From Sporosarcina sp. FSL K6-3457 (GTDB lineage: Bacteria; Bacillota; Bacilli; Bacillales_A; Planococcaceae): DNA of 64,000 nt. How positions within the stretch are numbered: the first letter of the stretch is position 1; each line of letters opens with the position of its first letter. Shown piece after piece: positions 34,799 through 43,854 of the stretch. The notes under the pieces were generated by a model that had not been told where the DNA came from, made no database searches, and saw nothing but the letters and a program-made list of their open reading frames with translations. Both the position numbers and the translations under genes were made by a program. The stretch spans positions 1,939,501-2,003,500 of the forward strand of contig NZ_JBBOWX010000001.1 in the NCBI RefSeq assembly GCF_038007285.1, read 5' to 3'.

Positions 34799-35001
34799 GA
34801 TCATTCCTCCTATTTTTCGTTTTAGCTAATCTAAGGCGAGGGTATCGTCATAAATAGAACGACATGGCTAACTAATACGAAGTCTTCTGTCTGAAATATA
34901 GCACGATTCTGTATTAAATACCGTTGTTTATTAGAGATAGTAAAAAAAATATCGATTAAGTAAATATCGTATATGATTTGCAAAGGTGATTATTTAGTTT
35001 G

Positions 35002-35030
35002 TTGACGAAACCAACTATCGAATTTACAAT
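35002..35030 (+). promoter_or_regulatory. Sigma-A promoter in the 34.8-35.2 kb gap
   Basis: TTGACG (35002-35007), 17-base spacer, TACAAT (35025-35030). If used it gives a leader of about 190 bases before 35226. The rest of this 400-base gap shows no gene. Confidence 0.55.
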
Positions 35031-35125
35031 AGAAATTGTAAGTGTTTTATAAACTTTGTTATTAGAGTCCTTGATATGCAATTTTAGTCCTGTTAATTTG
35101 TTCTGAATTTCACTAAAATTAAAAA

Positions 35126-35139
35126 TGTAAGCACTTGCA
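35126..35139 (+). promoter_or_regulatory. cre/LacI-type operator candidate
   Basis: TGTAAGCACTTGCA is a near-palindrome resembling a cre box, but with CA instead of the central CG. It lies downstream of the promoter at 35002, as a roadblock site would. Confidence 0.35.
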
Positions 35140-35225
35140 ATTTAAATTATTTATTGAAGAGTACATTTATTGTTGAAAGATAATTTCAGTTTCAACCACA
35201 AAAAAATATGCGAGGAGAATGGATT

Positions 35226-36386
35226 ATGAAAAAGGTAAGATTAGGTATTATTGGTTTAGGTCAACAAGGCGGTACTTACGCTGGTTTCATTTCAGAAGGA
35301 AAAGTAAAAGGCATAGATATCGGTGCGATTTGCGACATTGATCCAGAGAAAAAGGCATTGGCAGAAGAGAAATATCCAGGTGTTCCATTCTATGATAACT
35401 ATATAGATATGTTGGAAAGTGGAGATGTTGATTCGATCATTACATGTGTACCGCATAACTTACACCCTGAAATGGGAATTGAAGCACTTAAAAGAGACAT
35501 CCATGCATTACTAGAAAAGCCCGCGGGTGTTTATACAAAACAGGTTAGAGAATTAAACGAATTTGCTGCTACGAAACCAGAGTTGACGTTTAGTATTATG
35601 TTTAACCAAAGGGCAAACGAACTTTACCAAAAAGTAAAAGAAATTATTGATAATGGTGAAATCGGTGAGATTCGACGGACGAACTGGATTATTACAACAT
35701 GGTGGAGACCACAAGGTTACTATGATGCCGGTTCTTGGAGAGCAACTTGGGAAGGTGAAGGTGGCGGTGTTCTTGTCAACCAAGCTCCACATCAGCTTGA
35801 CTTGCTGCAATGGATTGCAGGTATGCCGAAGAAAGTTTACTCTAATGTAAAATATGGGTATCAAAGAAATATCGCTGTAGAAGACGAAGTGACGACAATT
35901 CTTGACTATGGTAATGGTGCAACTGGCGTATTTGTAACATGTACACATGACATTATGGGAACAGATCGCTTCGAGATTTTAGGGGATAAAGGGAAAATCG
36001 TTGTAGATGATAGTAAGAAAGTAACGATTAAACGACTAAAAACACCTGAAGCTGACATGAGTGCTTCCATGGATATGGGAGATGTCATGAGAATCTTCAT
36101 GGGCCAAGACCAATCTGATATATACAGCGAAGAAGTTCTAGAATTCGAAAGTGTATGGGGTGGCCAACATATTGCTGTACTTGAAAACTTTGCAGCAAAT
36201 GTTTTAGATGGAACACCTTTACTAGCACCTGGTAGTGATGGCATCCATGGTGTTGCATTAGCAAATGCAATCCATCTCTCAAGCTGGTTAGGAAAAGAAG
36301 TAGAACTACCGTTGGACGAAGAATTATACTTAAATGAGCTGAACAAAAAGATCGAACATGAAAAGCTTAATCCGATAAAAAAATAA
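35226..36386 (+). CDS. Gfo/Idh/MocA-family oxidoreductase
   Basis: 386 residues: Rossmann motif GIIGLGQQGG near the N-terminus, AICDID, EKPAG (about residue 103), then the substrate domain with NQAPHQLDLLQW. GAGGAGAAT supports the ATG at 35226 over the ATG at 35208. It heads an apparent operon with a second oxidoreductase and a sugar isomerase. Such sets oxidise a sugar hydroxyl to a keto group and then isomerise or cleave it; the substrate is not visible here. Confidence 0.88.
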   Translation: MKKVRLGIIGLGQQGGTYAGFISEGKVKGIDIGAICDIDPEKKALAEEKYPGVPFYDNYIDMLESGDVDSIITCVPHNLHPEMGIEALKRDIHALLEKPAGVYTKQVRELNEFAATKPELTFSIMFNQRANELYQKVKEIIDNGEIGEIRRTNWIITTWWRPQGYYDAGSWRATWEGEGGGVLVNQAPHQLDLLQWIAGMPKKVYSNVKYGYQRNIAVEDEVTTILDYGNGATGVFVTCTHDIMGTDRFEILGDKGKIVVDDSKKVTIKRLKTPEADMSASMDMGDVMRIFMGQDQSDIYSEEVLEFESVWGGQHIAVLENFAANVLDGTPLLAPGSDGIHGVALANAIHLSSWLGKEVELPLDEELYLNELNKKIEHEKLNPIKK

Positions 36387-36393
36387 ATTGAAT

Positions 36394-36430
36394 ATAGGAA
36401 CTTATAATTACTTGAATAATAAGTTCCTAT
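36394..36430 (+). terminator. Attenuator-like hairpin between two oxidoreductase genes
   Basis: ATAGGAACTTAT pairs perfectly with ATAAGTTCCTAT (13-base loop), tail TTTCT. It probably lets part of the transcripts continue. Confidence 0.6.
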
Positions 36431-36449
36431 TTCTAAAGGAGTAAGGCTA

Positions 36450-37448
36450 ATGCTGAAAATAGCGGTTATTGGATTGGGTGATATTTCGAACATTCATATT
36501 CCGGTTATTCAAGCCAATCCCAATGTTGACTTAGTGGCAGTGTGCGATATCGACGAATCATTAAAAGATGCTGTACCCGGCGTAAATTTTTATACGAATT
36601 ATCATGCAATGCTTGAACATGAGACGTTGGATTGTGTCCATATTTGTTTACCGCATGATCTTCATTATAGTGCGACAAAGGCTTGCGTTGAAAAAGGTGT
36701 ACATGTATTTCAGGAGAAACCATTAGCACGAAACGCTGAAGAGGGTAGGTCTTTAGTTAAATTAGAAGAAGCACATCAAGATGTTAAAATCTGTGTGTCC
36801 TTTCAAAATCGCTTCAACGAGACGGTTGAGAAACTTCAAGAGATGATTGACAGTGGTGCATATGGAAAGGTTATTGGCTTAAAAGGGTTGGTCACTTGGT
36901 TTAGACCAAAAGCTTATTATGACACTAAGCCTTGGAGAGGAACGATGGCGAGGGCTGGTGGCGGCGTCATGATTAACCAGGCTATTCACACGTTGGATTT
37001 GATGCAGCTAATCGGCGGGGAAGTAGAGACTATTAGAGGCTCAATTGATAATTTATTTGATTATGGCTATGACGTAGAGGATACAGCTACAGCCAATATT
37101 CGATTTAAGAATGGTGCAACAGGATTATTTTTTGCAACCGTTACAAATGCAACAAATTCTTCCGTAGAGTTTCAGGTTATTTTAGAAAAAGGCAAGTTAA
37201 CCATTAAAGATAGTATATTGACAAAGGAAAACGAAGAAGGTAAGAAAGTGGAAATAATCGAGGATACAAAACTTCCAGGATCGAAGTTTTACTACGGTGC
37301 AAGCCATGCAAAGCTCATCAATCACTTTTATGCATGTATAGAAAATGATACAGATGATTATATCCATGTAAAGGATGCACAAGTATCAATGGAAATGATT
37401 GGTGCAATCCGTAAATCATCTGAAAAAAAGGCGGAGGTATATCAATGA
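36450..37448 (+). CDS. Gfo/Idh/MocA-family oxidoreductase
   Basis: 332 residues: IAVIGLGDISNIH, AVCDID, QEKPLARN (about residue 91), and MINQAIHTLDLMQL in the substrate domain. AAAGGAG precedes the ATG. Its stop overlaps the start of the next gene by four bases (ATGA), so the two are translationally coupled. It is related to the oxidoreductase just upstream; the pair may act on successive or paired hydroxyl groups. Confidence 0.88.
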   Translation: MLKIAVIGLGDISNIHIPVIQANPNVDLVAVCDIDESLKDAVPGVNFYTNYHAMLEHETLDCVHICLPHDLHYSATKACVEKGVHVFQEKPLARNAEEGRSLVKLEEAHQDVKICVSFQNRFNETVEKLQEMIDSGAYGKVIGLKGLVTWFRPKAYYDTKPWRGTMARAGGGVMINQAIHTLDLMQLIGGEVETIRGSIDNLFDYGYDVEDTATANIRFKNGATGLFFATVTNATNSSVEFQVILEKGKLTIKDSILTKENEEGKKVEIIEDTKLPGSKFYYGASHAKLINHFYACIENDTDDYIHVKDAQVSMEMIGAIRKSSEKKAEVYQ

Positions 37449-38305
37449 CAAAAGGTAAAATTGGCGTCCAAATGATGATGCTTAAAGATAAAGTAGCAGA
37501 GCTCGGGGCATATGAAACAATGAAGAAGTTGCATGAGCTAGGCTATGGTGCTGTAGAAGTATCGCAAATTCCGATGACAACAGAAAATGTAGCGGAGCTA
37601 AAAAGGGCTAGCGAAGATTTTAATATAGAAATTGCAGCCATTTCAGCTGGTTTAGATCCAATGTTGCCGGGTGCACCAGGTGAAACATTAACGAATGACT
37701 TTGATAAGATTGTTAGCGATTGCAAAACACTAAATTGTAACTTTATTCGCATCGGTATGCTTCCGCTTAATGTAATGGGTGATAAAGAGAAAATTATGGA
37801 GTTTATTACAAGAGCGGAGGCAATGGCGGTAAGGCTTGCTGAGCAAGGAATTGAATTATATTATCATACACATCATATTGAATTCCAAAAGTATGATGGT
37901 GAATATTTATTAGATTTGATAAAACATAATACGTCTACACTTGGTTTTGAATTAGATGTTCACTGGATTCAAAGGGCCGGTGTAAACCCTGTGGAGTTTA
38001 TCAAAGAATATGAAGGGCGCGTCGCTCTTTTACATTTGAAGGATTATCGGATCGGACAACTGGATATAAATGAAGATGATTTAAAAGATATGGGTAAATT
38101 CTTTGCTAAATTTACAAATCTGATTGAATTTGCCGAAGTCGGCGAAGGAAACTTAGATATACCAGCGATTATAGCAGCAGGTCTTGAAAGTGGCGCACAG
38201 TATTTCTTAATTGAACAAGATGATACGTATGGACGTGATCCGTTTGACTGCTTGAAAACATCAGCTGCTAATTTGAGAGAACTTGGATATGCAGACTGGT
38301 TCTAG
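37445..38305 (+). CDS. Sugar phosphate isomerase/epimerase, TIM barrel
   Basis: 286-residue xylose-isomerase-like barrel with metal-site segments YHTHHIEF, FELDVHWIQRAG, LLHLKDYR and IEQDDTYG. It starts inside the stop of the preceding oxidoreductase (ATGA overlap). The coupling of two MocA oxidoreductases to this barrel suggests a keto-sugar pathway (oxidation, isomerisation or dehydration, reduction). No substrate can be read from sequence. Confidence 0.86.
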   Translation: MTKGKIGVQMMMLKDKVAELGAYETMKKLHELGYGAVEVSQIPMTTENVAELKRASEDFNIEIAAISAGLDPMLPGAPGETLTNDFDKIVSDCKTLNCNFIRIGMLPLNVMGDKEKIMEFITRAEAMAVRLAEQGIELYYHTHHIEFQKYDGEYLLDLIKHNTSTLGFELDVHWIQRAGVNPVEFIKEYEGRVALLHLKDYRIGQLDINEDDLKDMGKFFAKFTNLIEFAEVGEGNLDIPAIIAAGLESGAQYFLIEQDDTYGRDPFDCLKTSAANLRELGYADWF

Positions 38306-38327
38306 ACTAAACTAGAAAAATATAATT

Positions 38328-38363
38328 CCTACTCTGTGTAATAGACACAGCTTCATGAGTAGG
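38328..38363 (+). terminator. Hairpin after the isomerase gene
   Basis: CCTACTC pairs with GAGTAGG, with an inner CTGTGT/ACACAG stem. There is no strong T-run. The rest of the gap to 38550 shows no gene. Confidence 0.4.
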
Positions 38364-38549
38364 CAGACTGATAAAGCAGGCTTCCTATTCATGAGGAGGG
38401 ATGATAATAGTATATGGTTTTTTCGAACCTTGATTGGAAGCGCACTCATCATATGGGAGTATTTTTCGATAACGTTAAATAATCTTATAATGGTTACTTA
38501 CTTCTAAGAGAATTTGCTAAATTCCAATTTTAAAGTAATGGAGGAAAAA

Positions 38550-39956
38550 ATGATGAAACAATCTGCGCAATTAAATAAAACAGCTACAAATTCCGGATTT
38601 AGAAAATTTGGAATGAGAGATAAAATGGGCTATATGTTTGGTGATTTTGGCAATGATTTCTTCTTTATTCTAGTCGCATCATTTTTAATGATTTACTATA
38701 CGGATGTTTTACACATTAATCCGGCGACTGTAGGGGTATTATTTTTAATCGCCAGATTATGGGATGCCGTTGCGGATGTTACTTGGGGACGCTTTATAGA
38801 TACAAGGAATCCTGGTAAAGCAGGTAAATTTAAACCGTGGATTTTCAGAATGTCTTTTCCACTCGTTATTTCAGGTGTATTAATGTTCGTGTATATTCCA
38901 GGAATGACTGATGGATTTTATTTGGCCTATGCTTTTGTCACATATATTTTATGGGGAACATTATATAGTACAGTTAATATACCTTATGGCTCCATGGCTT
39001 CCGTCATCACGTCTGATCCTGTTGAACGGACAACGTTATCCACGTATAGAACTTTGGGCGCCAATTTAGCAGGTTTAATTATTAATGTAGCTGGGCCATT
39101 GATTTTGTTTGTAGATAATAAAGCGGATGCAAATCACTTTCTATTAGGAGCCATTATTTTCGGTGTTCTCTCTATTTCTTGTTATATGGCTTGTTATAAA
39201 ATGACGACTGAACGCGTTGTCGCGCCAGTAAGAGTAAAAGAAAAAGGGAATTTTGGTAAAACTGTAAGAGGTCTTTTGAAAAATAAACCATTAATTTGGA
39301 TCCTTATCATTTCGCTTATGTTCATGATTTGCTTTATGTTGATTGGTGCAGTGAATGTTTTCTTATTTAAAGACTATTTTAGTAATGCAAAAGCATTAAG
39401 TATAGTTGGGTTTCTCCAAACGGGTACTGTATTTGTTGCTATGCCGATGGTGCGCTCACTAGTTGCTAAATTCGGTAAGAAAGAGATTGCGGCAGCAGGA
39501 GCAGCACTTTCAGCTGTTATCTATTTGTTGTTATATTTCTTGCCCAACCTGTCGACGACTCAATTTATTAGCTTATTGACAATAGCGATGTTTGGCTATG
39601 CATTCTTCAATTTAGTCATTTGGGCATTTGTAACAGATGTTATCGATTACCATGAATATTTAACAGGTTTACGAGAGGATGGAACCGTTTATTCGATTTA
39701 TTCATTTGCTCGTAAAGTGGGTCAAGCTATTGCTGGTGGGCTTGGTGGTTTTGCTATTGCAGCAGTGGGATATACATCCGCTTTAGATGTGCAAACACAA
39801 GATACACTAAATGGGATTCATACGCTAGCCACTTTGGTGCCAGCGATTACATTTGCCGCGATGTTCTTCATGTTAGTATTTTTCTATCCGTTGAATAAGA
39901 AACGCACACTTCAACTTGCTATTGATTTAGCGGGAAGAAGAGCAGGACGAAATTGA
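38550..39956 (+). CDS. GPH-family (MelB-type) sugar/uronide symporter
   Basis: 468-residue, about twelve-helix transporter of the glycoside-pentoside-hexuronide cation symporter group. Recognised by KMGYMFGDFGNDFFF near the N-terminus, LWDAVADVTWGRFIDTR after helix 2, and VTDVIDYHEYLTG in the C-terminal half. GGAGG (38540-38544) fits ATG 38550 or 38553; an in-frame TTG at 38514 has no ribosome site. Likely substrates are mono- or disaccharides or uronides, used by the oxidoreductase-isomerase set upstream. Confidence 0.88.
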   Translation: MMKQSAQLNKTATNSGFRKFGMRDKMGYMFGDFGNDFFFILVASFLMIYYTDVLHINPATVGVLFLIARLWDAVADVTWGRFIDTRNPGKAGKFKPWIFRMSFPLVISGVLMFVYIPGMTDGFYLAYAFVTYILWGTLYSTVNIPYGSMASVITSDPVERTTLSTYRTLGANLAGLIINVAGPLILFVDNKADANHFLLGAIIFGVLSISCYMACYKMTTERVVAPVRVKEKGNFGKTVRGLLKNKPLIWILIISLMFMICFMLIGAVNVFLFKDYFSNAKALSIVGFLQTGTVFVAMPMVRSLVAKFGKKEIAAAGAALSAVIYLLLYFLPNLSTTQFISLLTIAMFGYAFFNLVIWAFVTDVIDYHEYLTGLREDGTVYSIYSFARKVGQAIAGGLGGFAIAAVGYTSALDVQTQDTLNGIHTLATLVPAITFAAMFFMLVFFYPLNKKRTLQLAIDLAGRRAGRN

Positions 39957-39976
39957 ATAATATCGATTGAGGTAAG

Positions 39977-40030
39977 AAGGGGCTGTCCAGTAAGTCAATG
40001 AAAACTGATTTCCTGGAACAGCGCTTTTTA
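39977..40030. terminator. Bidirectional terminator
   Basis: GCTGTCCAG pairs with CTGGAACAGC (one bulge), followed by GCTTTTTATTT. It lies between convergent genes. Confidence 0.65.
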
Positions 40031-40031
40031 T

Positions 40032-41231
40032 TTAGGTTACTCTATACTGTGATGGTGTATAGCCTGTTTCCTGTTTGAAAACTCTTGAAAAATAGGAAGA
40101 GTCTTCATAACCGACTGTCCAAGCAATTTCTTCAATGGGTAAGCTTTCATTTTTAAGTAAGTGCTTTGCTTGATGCATCCTAATTTGTTGCTGATATGCT
40201 GTAATTGTTAAATTTGTTTCTTGTTTGAATTTACGAGAAAGGTGACTAGGATGTGTGAAATTAAGCGCTGCTAATTCATTAATATCTATTCGTTTATTGT
40301 AATAAGTCATAATATAGGTGATGACTTCTTGTGTAATTTTTGAATAATGTATAAATGAATTTGAAACAATTAAATCGCAGTATTCTTCAATCATTGCAGT
40401 TTGTAATTGTTTTAATTCTATTAACCGGGTTTTATTTTCGATTTGTACTGCAAACTTTTCGGATGTTCGGTGAATTAGAATGGGTGGGACCTTCCTTTTC
40501 ACGGCAACTGTACGTAATAAAGTGTTAATCACAATGACTAGGTTTTTAAGTCTGCGTAAAGGTTGATTGGGAAATCGTTCAGAAAACGAGAATAACAAAT
40601 TGTCTGGACCAATTAATTCAAGGGCTTTAGTCTTGTCGCCTTGTTCAACAGCATGCAAGAAGTCTGCTTCTATTTTATATCTCAAAGCGACGACTTTACT
40701 GACATCCTCAATGATATTATATTGCTGATTTGAACTATTGCTTTCAGCATGATTTTTCTCTTGTTCAATTTGTTTAGGGAGTACATCTTTCTCTACAATC
40801 ATATTGAAAAGTTGAAGTAGGCTAGCAAAACTTAACGCTTTTTCTATTCCTACTAGTTGGATTTGATTGTAAAAAATAGTTAAATCCTCACTGGTGTCAT
40901 GATCTAGTTGATATATTTTCATTAAATGTTTTAGATTAAGGGTTAGCTGAAGATAGGGACCAATAATGATGCTGTAATCTGTATCTAGTGTAAAGGTATA
41001 GCCTAAATAATATAATCCCCAATCGTTTGTAAAAACATACAATTGATTATTTTGTGTCATTTCTTTATAAAAATTGAATATATCTTCATCCTTGGACCCA
41101 GGCATGAAAACAGGTATAGAAATCGTTTCATGATGAAAAACAAATTCTTTGTTTTGATCTAAGATATATGTATTTAAATTAGTAAGATGATGTATTTTAA
41201 AACCTGCAGAAAAAATGTCCAGTTGATTCAT
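40032..41231 (-). CDS. AraC-family transcriptional regulator
   Basis: 399 residues: an N-terminal sensor-like region (about 1-150, unknown fold) and a C-terminal AraC domain (about 300-398) with FTHPSHLSRKFKQETNLTI, VGYEDSSYFSRVFKQE and the ending YTPSQYRVT. AGGGGTGA supports the ATG at 41231 over the ATG at 41237. It is convergent with the symporter and divergent from larA, so it may regulate either. Confidence 0.88.
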   Translation of the reverse strand: MNQLDIFSAGFKIHHLTNLNTYILDQNKEFVFHHETISIPVFMPGSKDEDIFNFYKEMTQNNQLYVFTNDWGLYYLGYTFTLDTDYSIIIGPYLQLTLNLKHLMKIYQLDHDTSEDLTIFYNQIQLVGIEKALSFASLLQLFNMIVEKDVLPKQIEQEKNHAESNSSNQQYNIIEDVSKVVALRYKIEADFLHAVEQGDKTKALELIGPDNLLFSFSERFPNQPLRRLKNLVIVINTLLRTVAVKRKVPPILIHRTSEKFAVQIENKTRLIELKQLQTAMIEEYCDLIVSNSFIHYSKITQEVITYIMTYYNKRIDINELAALNFTHPSHLSRKFKQETNLTITAYQQQIRMHQAKHLLKNESLPIEEIAWTVGYEDSSYFSRVFKQETGYTPSQYRVT

Positions 41232-41363
41232 CTTCATTCACCCCTAGTTCAAAATGTGTGGCACAACCTATAATCCAAACTGAGATTTAATTATAGTATG
41301 ATTTTAAAAACTGTACCAATTAAACGAAAAGTGGAAGTTAAATAATCATAGAAGAAATGATTA

Positions 41364-41392
41364 TTGACGAAAATTCAGTTAAATGATATTCT
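41364..41392 (+). promoter_or_regulatory. Possible sigma-A promoter of larA
   Basis: TTGACG (41364-41369), 17-base spacer, TATTCT (41387-41392), about 130 bases upstream of larA. Confidence 0.4.
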
Positions 41393-41523
41393 ATAATTAG
41401 TTATTAGTTTGGTCATTAAACAAATTAAAGGTTGGAAGGGCTTTCAACCAACAGAATTGTACTATTCGAAAAGTGAAATTCATCCGGCCTCGTTTTTTAT
41501 CATAATAAATAGGAGTGAATTGA

Positions 41524-42792
41524 ATGGATATTATTCAGCAATTGTTAAGAGATATTCCATTGCCGAAAATGGTGAAAGTTCGGCAAACTTTTGATGACAA
41601 GCAATTGGACAACGCCGGTGAAGAACTGCAAGCATTGTTAGAGGAAGAACGAATTCGACAAACGGTTAAACCTGGTATGGAAATTGCAGTAGCTGTTGGA
41701 AGCAGGGGAGTCGACCAGATTGTTGAGATTACGGCACGTACGGTGAAATTTTTGCAAGAGCTAGGTGCAAAGCCATTTATCGTACCGAGTATGGGGAGTC
41801 ATGGTGGAGCATCGGCAGAAGGGCAAAAAGCCGTGTTGGCACATTTGGGTGTCACAGAAGAAACCGTTCATGCGGAAATTCGTTCCTCAATGGAAGTCAT
41901 TGAGATTGGGAAATTACCAAATGGCTTACCTGTTTACATTGATAAACTTGCTTCACAAGCCGATGGAATTGTCGTTATCAATCGCATCAAACCGCATACT
42001 GCTTTCAGAGGAACGGTTGAAAGTGGCATTATGAAAATGATTGCGATTGGTCTAGGAAAGCAAAAAGGTGCGGAAGCCTGCCACCAATTGGGCTTTGAGC
42101 ATATGGGGAAACATATTATTGAAATGTCTACTATGATTATTGAAAAAATGCCCATTCTTTTTGGTGTCGGAACCATTGAAAATGCTTTTGATAAAGTCGC
42201 AAGGGTTGAAGTGTTGTTACCCCATGAAATTGAAGAAAAAGAAACAGAATTACAAAAGTTGGCTAAAAAGTTATTACCCAAAATTGATTTTGCCAATATT
42301 GACGTGCTTGTGATCGACGAAATCGGTAAAAACATTAGTGGAGATGGCATGGATCCAAACATCACGGGACGTTACCCAACACCGTATGCGCATGGTGGAC
42401 CTGCCGTGAATAAGATGGTCGTGCTAGATTTGACACATGAAACAGAAGGAAATGCGAACGGTGTAGGGACAGCTGACTTTACGACACGACGCTTAATTGA
42501 TAAAACGGACTGGGCGGCTACGTATGCGAATGGGCTTACTTCTACTGTGGTTGCCCCAACAAAGGCTGCAACGACATTAGAAAATGATCAGCAGGCACTG
42601 AAAGCAGCCGTTAAAACATGTAATATTTTAGATTTCACAAAAGTGAAAATGGTTCGCATTAAGAATACATTGGAACTTAGTGAAATTGAAGTATCTGAAG
42701 CCTTGTTACCTGAGGTAGAAAGCAATGATTATTTAACACCGATTACAGATTTATATGAATTAAAGTTTGATGAAAATGGAAATTTAGTCTGA
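41524..42792 (+). CDS. larA: Nickel-pincer-dependent racemase/epimerase, LarA homologue
   Basis: 422 residues, the same size as lactate racemase LarA. Residues equivalent to the known active site are visible: His93 (in SMGSHGG), His158 (RIKPHTAF), Lys171 and His187, the last two 16 residues apart like Lys184 and His200 of L. plantarum LarA, which hold the cofactor and nickel. LarA enzymes use hydride transfer to invert the carbon bearing a 2-hydroxyl next to a carboxylate. The SMGSHGGA motif marks a LarA-homologue group other than classical lactate racemase. Placed before a UxuB-like SDR and a gluconate-type kinase, it may epimerise an aldonate such as mannonate or gluconate; that is inference. 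AGGAGTGA precedes the ATG. Confidence 0.88.
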   Translation: MDIIQQLLRDIPLPKMVKVRQTFDDKQLDNAGEELQALLEEERIRQTVKPGMEIAVAVGSRGVDQIVEITARTVKFLQELGAKPFIVPSMGSHGGASAEGQKAVLAHLGVTEETVHAEIRSSMEVIEIGKLPNGLPVYIDKLASQADGIVVINRIKPHTAFRGTVESGIMKMIAIGLGKQKGAEACHQLGFEHMGKHIIEMSTMIIEKMPILFGVGTIENAFDKVARVEVLLPHEIEEKETELQKLAKKLLPKIDFANIDVLVIDEIGKNISGDGMDPNITGRYPTPYAHGGPAVNKMVVLDLTHETEGNANGVGTADFTTRRLIDKTDWAATYANGLTSTVVAPTKAATTLENDQQALKAAVKTCNILDFTKVKMVRIKNTLELSEIEVSEALLPEVESNDYLTPITDLYELKFDENGNLV

Positions 42793-42813
42793 AATATTTA
42801 GGGGGAAATGTAT

Positions 42814-43584
42814 ATGAAAAACTTATTTGATTTAACGGGAAAAACGGCGGTTGCAGTTGGTGGAAATGGTGTACTTGGATCAGCAATGGCTAATGGATTA
42901 GCAGATCAAGGTGCACAAGTAGCCATTGTTGGTCGTAATCTCGAGACAGCTGAAAAAGTTGCACAGGGTATTGTAGAACGTGGTGGAGTTGCGAAAGCCT
43001 TTCAGGCAGATGTTATTTCAAAAGAATCACTAGAAAACGTTGCGAAGGAAATCGAGGCATGGTCAGGCGGCTGGGATATTTTATTGAATGCTCCAGGTAC
43101 CAATAGCCCGACACCATTTTTCGATATTGCAGAAGAAGAGTGGGATCATATTATGGATGTGAACCTAAAGGGAATTGTCTTGACAACGCAAGTATTTGCA
43201 AAAAGAATGATTGAACAAGAAAGAACAGGAAGTATTATTAATATATCATCTGTTTCTTCTACGACACCACTGTCAAAAGTATTCACGTATTCGGTGTCCA
43301 AAGCAGGCATTAACAATATGACACAATTTTTAGCGCGTGAATTTGCACCTCACGGCATTCGTGTTAATGCAATTATTCCAGGATTTTTCCCAGCAGAGCA
43401 AAATCGTAAAATTTTAAGTGAAGATAGAGTTGCATCCATTATGGGCCATACGCCTATGAACCGATTTGGTAATCCAGAAGAATTAAGTGGAACGGTTGTG
43501 TGGCTAGCTTCGGAACAGGCATCAAGTTTTGTAACAGGGACACTCATTCGTGTGGATGGTGGATTTGGAAGTATGACGATTTAA
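42814..43584 (+). CDS. SDR oxidoreductase, UxuB (mannonate/fructuronate)-like
   Basis: 256-residue short-chain dehydrogenase: cofactor loop GGNGVLG (residues 16-22), LLNAPGT, ISSVSSTTPL with Ser, YSVSK with catalytic Tyr and Lys, and a C-terminal RVDGGFGSM. It resembles the Bacillus-type D-mannonate oxidoreductase (YjmF/UxuB) that interconverts fructuronate and mannonate. TTAGGGGG favours ATG 42814 over 42808. It lies 21 bases after larA, so it is probably cotranscribed. Substrate could also be another keto-aldonate. Confidence 0.8.
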   Translation: MKNLFDLTGKTAVAVGGNGVLGSAMANGLADQGAQVAIVGRNLETAEKVAQGIVERGGVAKAFQADVISKESLENVAKEIEAWSGGWDILLNAPGTNSPTPFFDIAEEEWDHIMDVNLKGIVLTTQVFAKRMIEQERTGSIINISSVSSTTPLSKVFTYSVSKAGINNMTQFLAREFAPHGIRVNAIIPGFFPAEQNRKILSEDRVASIMGHTPMNRFGNPEELSGTVVWLASEQASSFVTGTLIRVDGGFGSMTI

Positions 43585-43589
43585 GTAGA

Positions 43590-43619
43590 AAAGCTTTGGA
43601 GAATAATCCAAAGCTTTTT
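43590..43619 (+). terminator. Rho-independent terminator after the SDR
   Basis: AAAGCTTTGGA pairs perfectly with TCCAAAGCTTT, followed by further T residues. Confidence 0.88.
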
Positions 43620-43642
43620 CTGTTATTATACTGTTTTATCTT

Positions 43643-43834
43643 CATTCAGCAGAAGACCCCGACCTCCATAGGTTGAGAGATGAATGCTGTTTTGTTTCCC
43701 TGTTCGGCGGGTGTCCAAACTCCCGCTGAATGAAGATAAAGCCTCCGGCGGATGTCACAGATTTTGAAGGGAGTTAATTGAGCAAGCTCAATTCAAAATC
43801 TGGAATCAATCACGCTGAGGCGCGATTGATTTAA
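43643..43834. repeat. Structured intergenic repeat A, copy 2
   Basis: 192 bases with the same block order as 14325-14626: head ATTCAGCAGAAG, CCATAGG, the CAAACTCCC...GCTGA block, GCCTCCG, the two-part stem at 43758-43802 (CAGATTTTG/CAAAATCTG and AATTGAGC/GCTCAATT), and the end stem AATCAATC/GATTGATT. Several base pairs differ between copies on both strands of the stem. Confidence 0.78.
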
Positions 43835-43854
43835 CAAAGAGAGGAAGATTGCGT

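Noticed and set aside
34805..35225. Possible riboswitch in the leader of the oxidoreductase operon
   Set aside because: No recognisable aptamer core or expression-platform hairpin was seen; only a promoter and an operator-like site can be supported.
41524..42792. Straight call of lactate racemase for LarA
   Set aside because: Cofactor residues are conserved, but the substrate-side motif and uronate context differ from classical LarA; kept as a homologue with unknown substrate.
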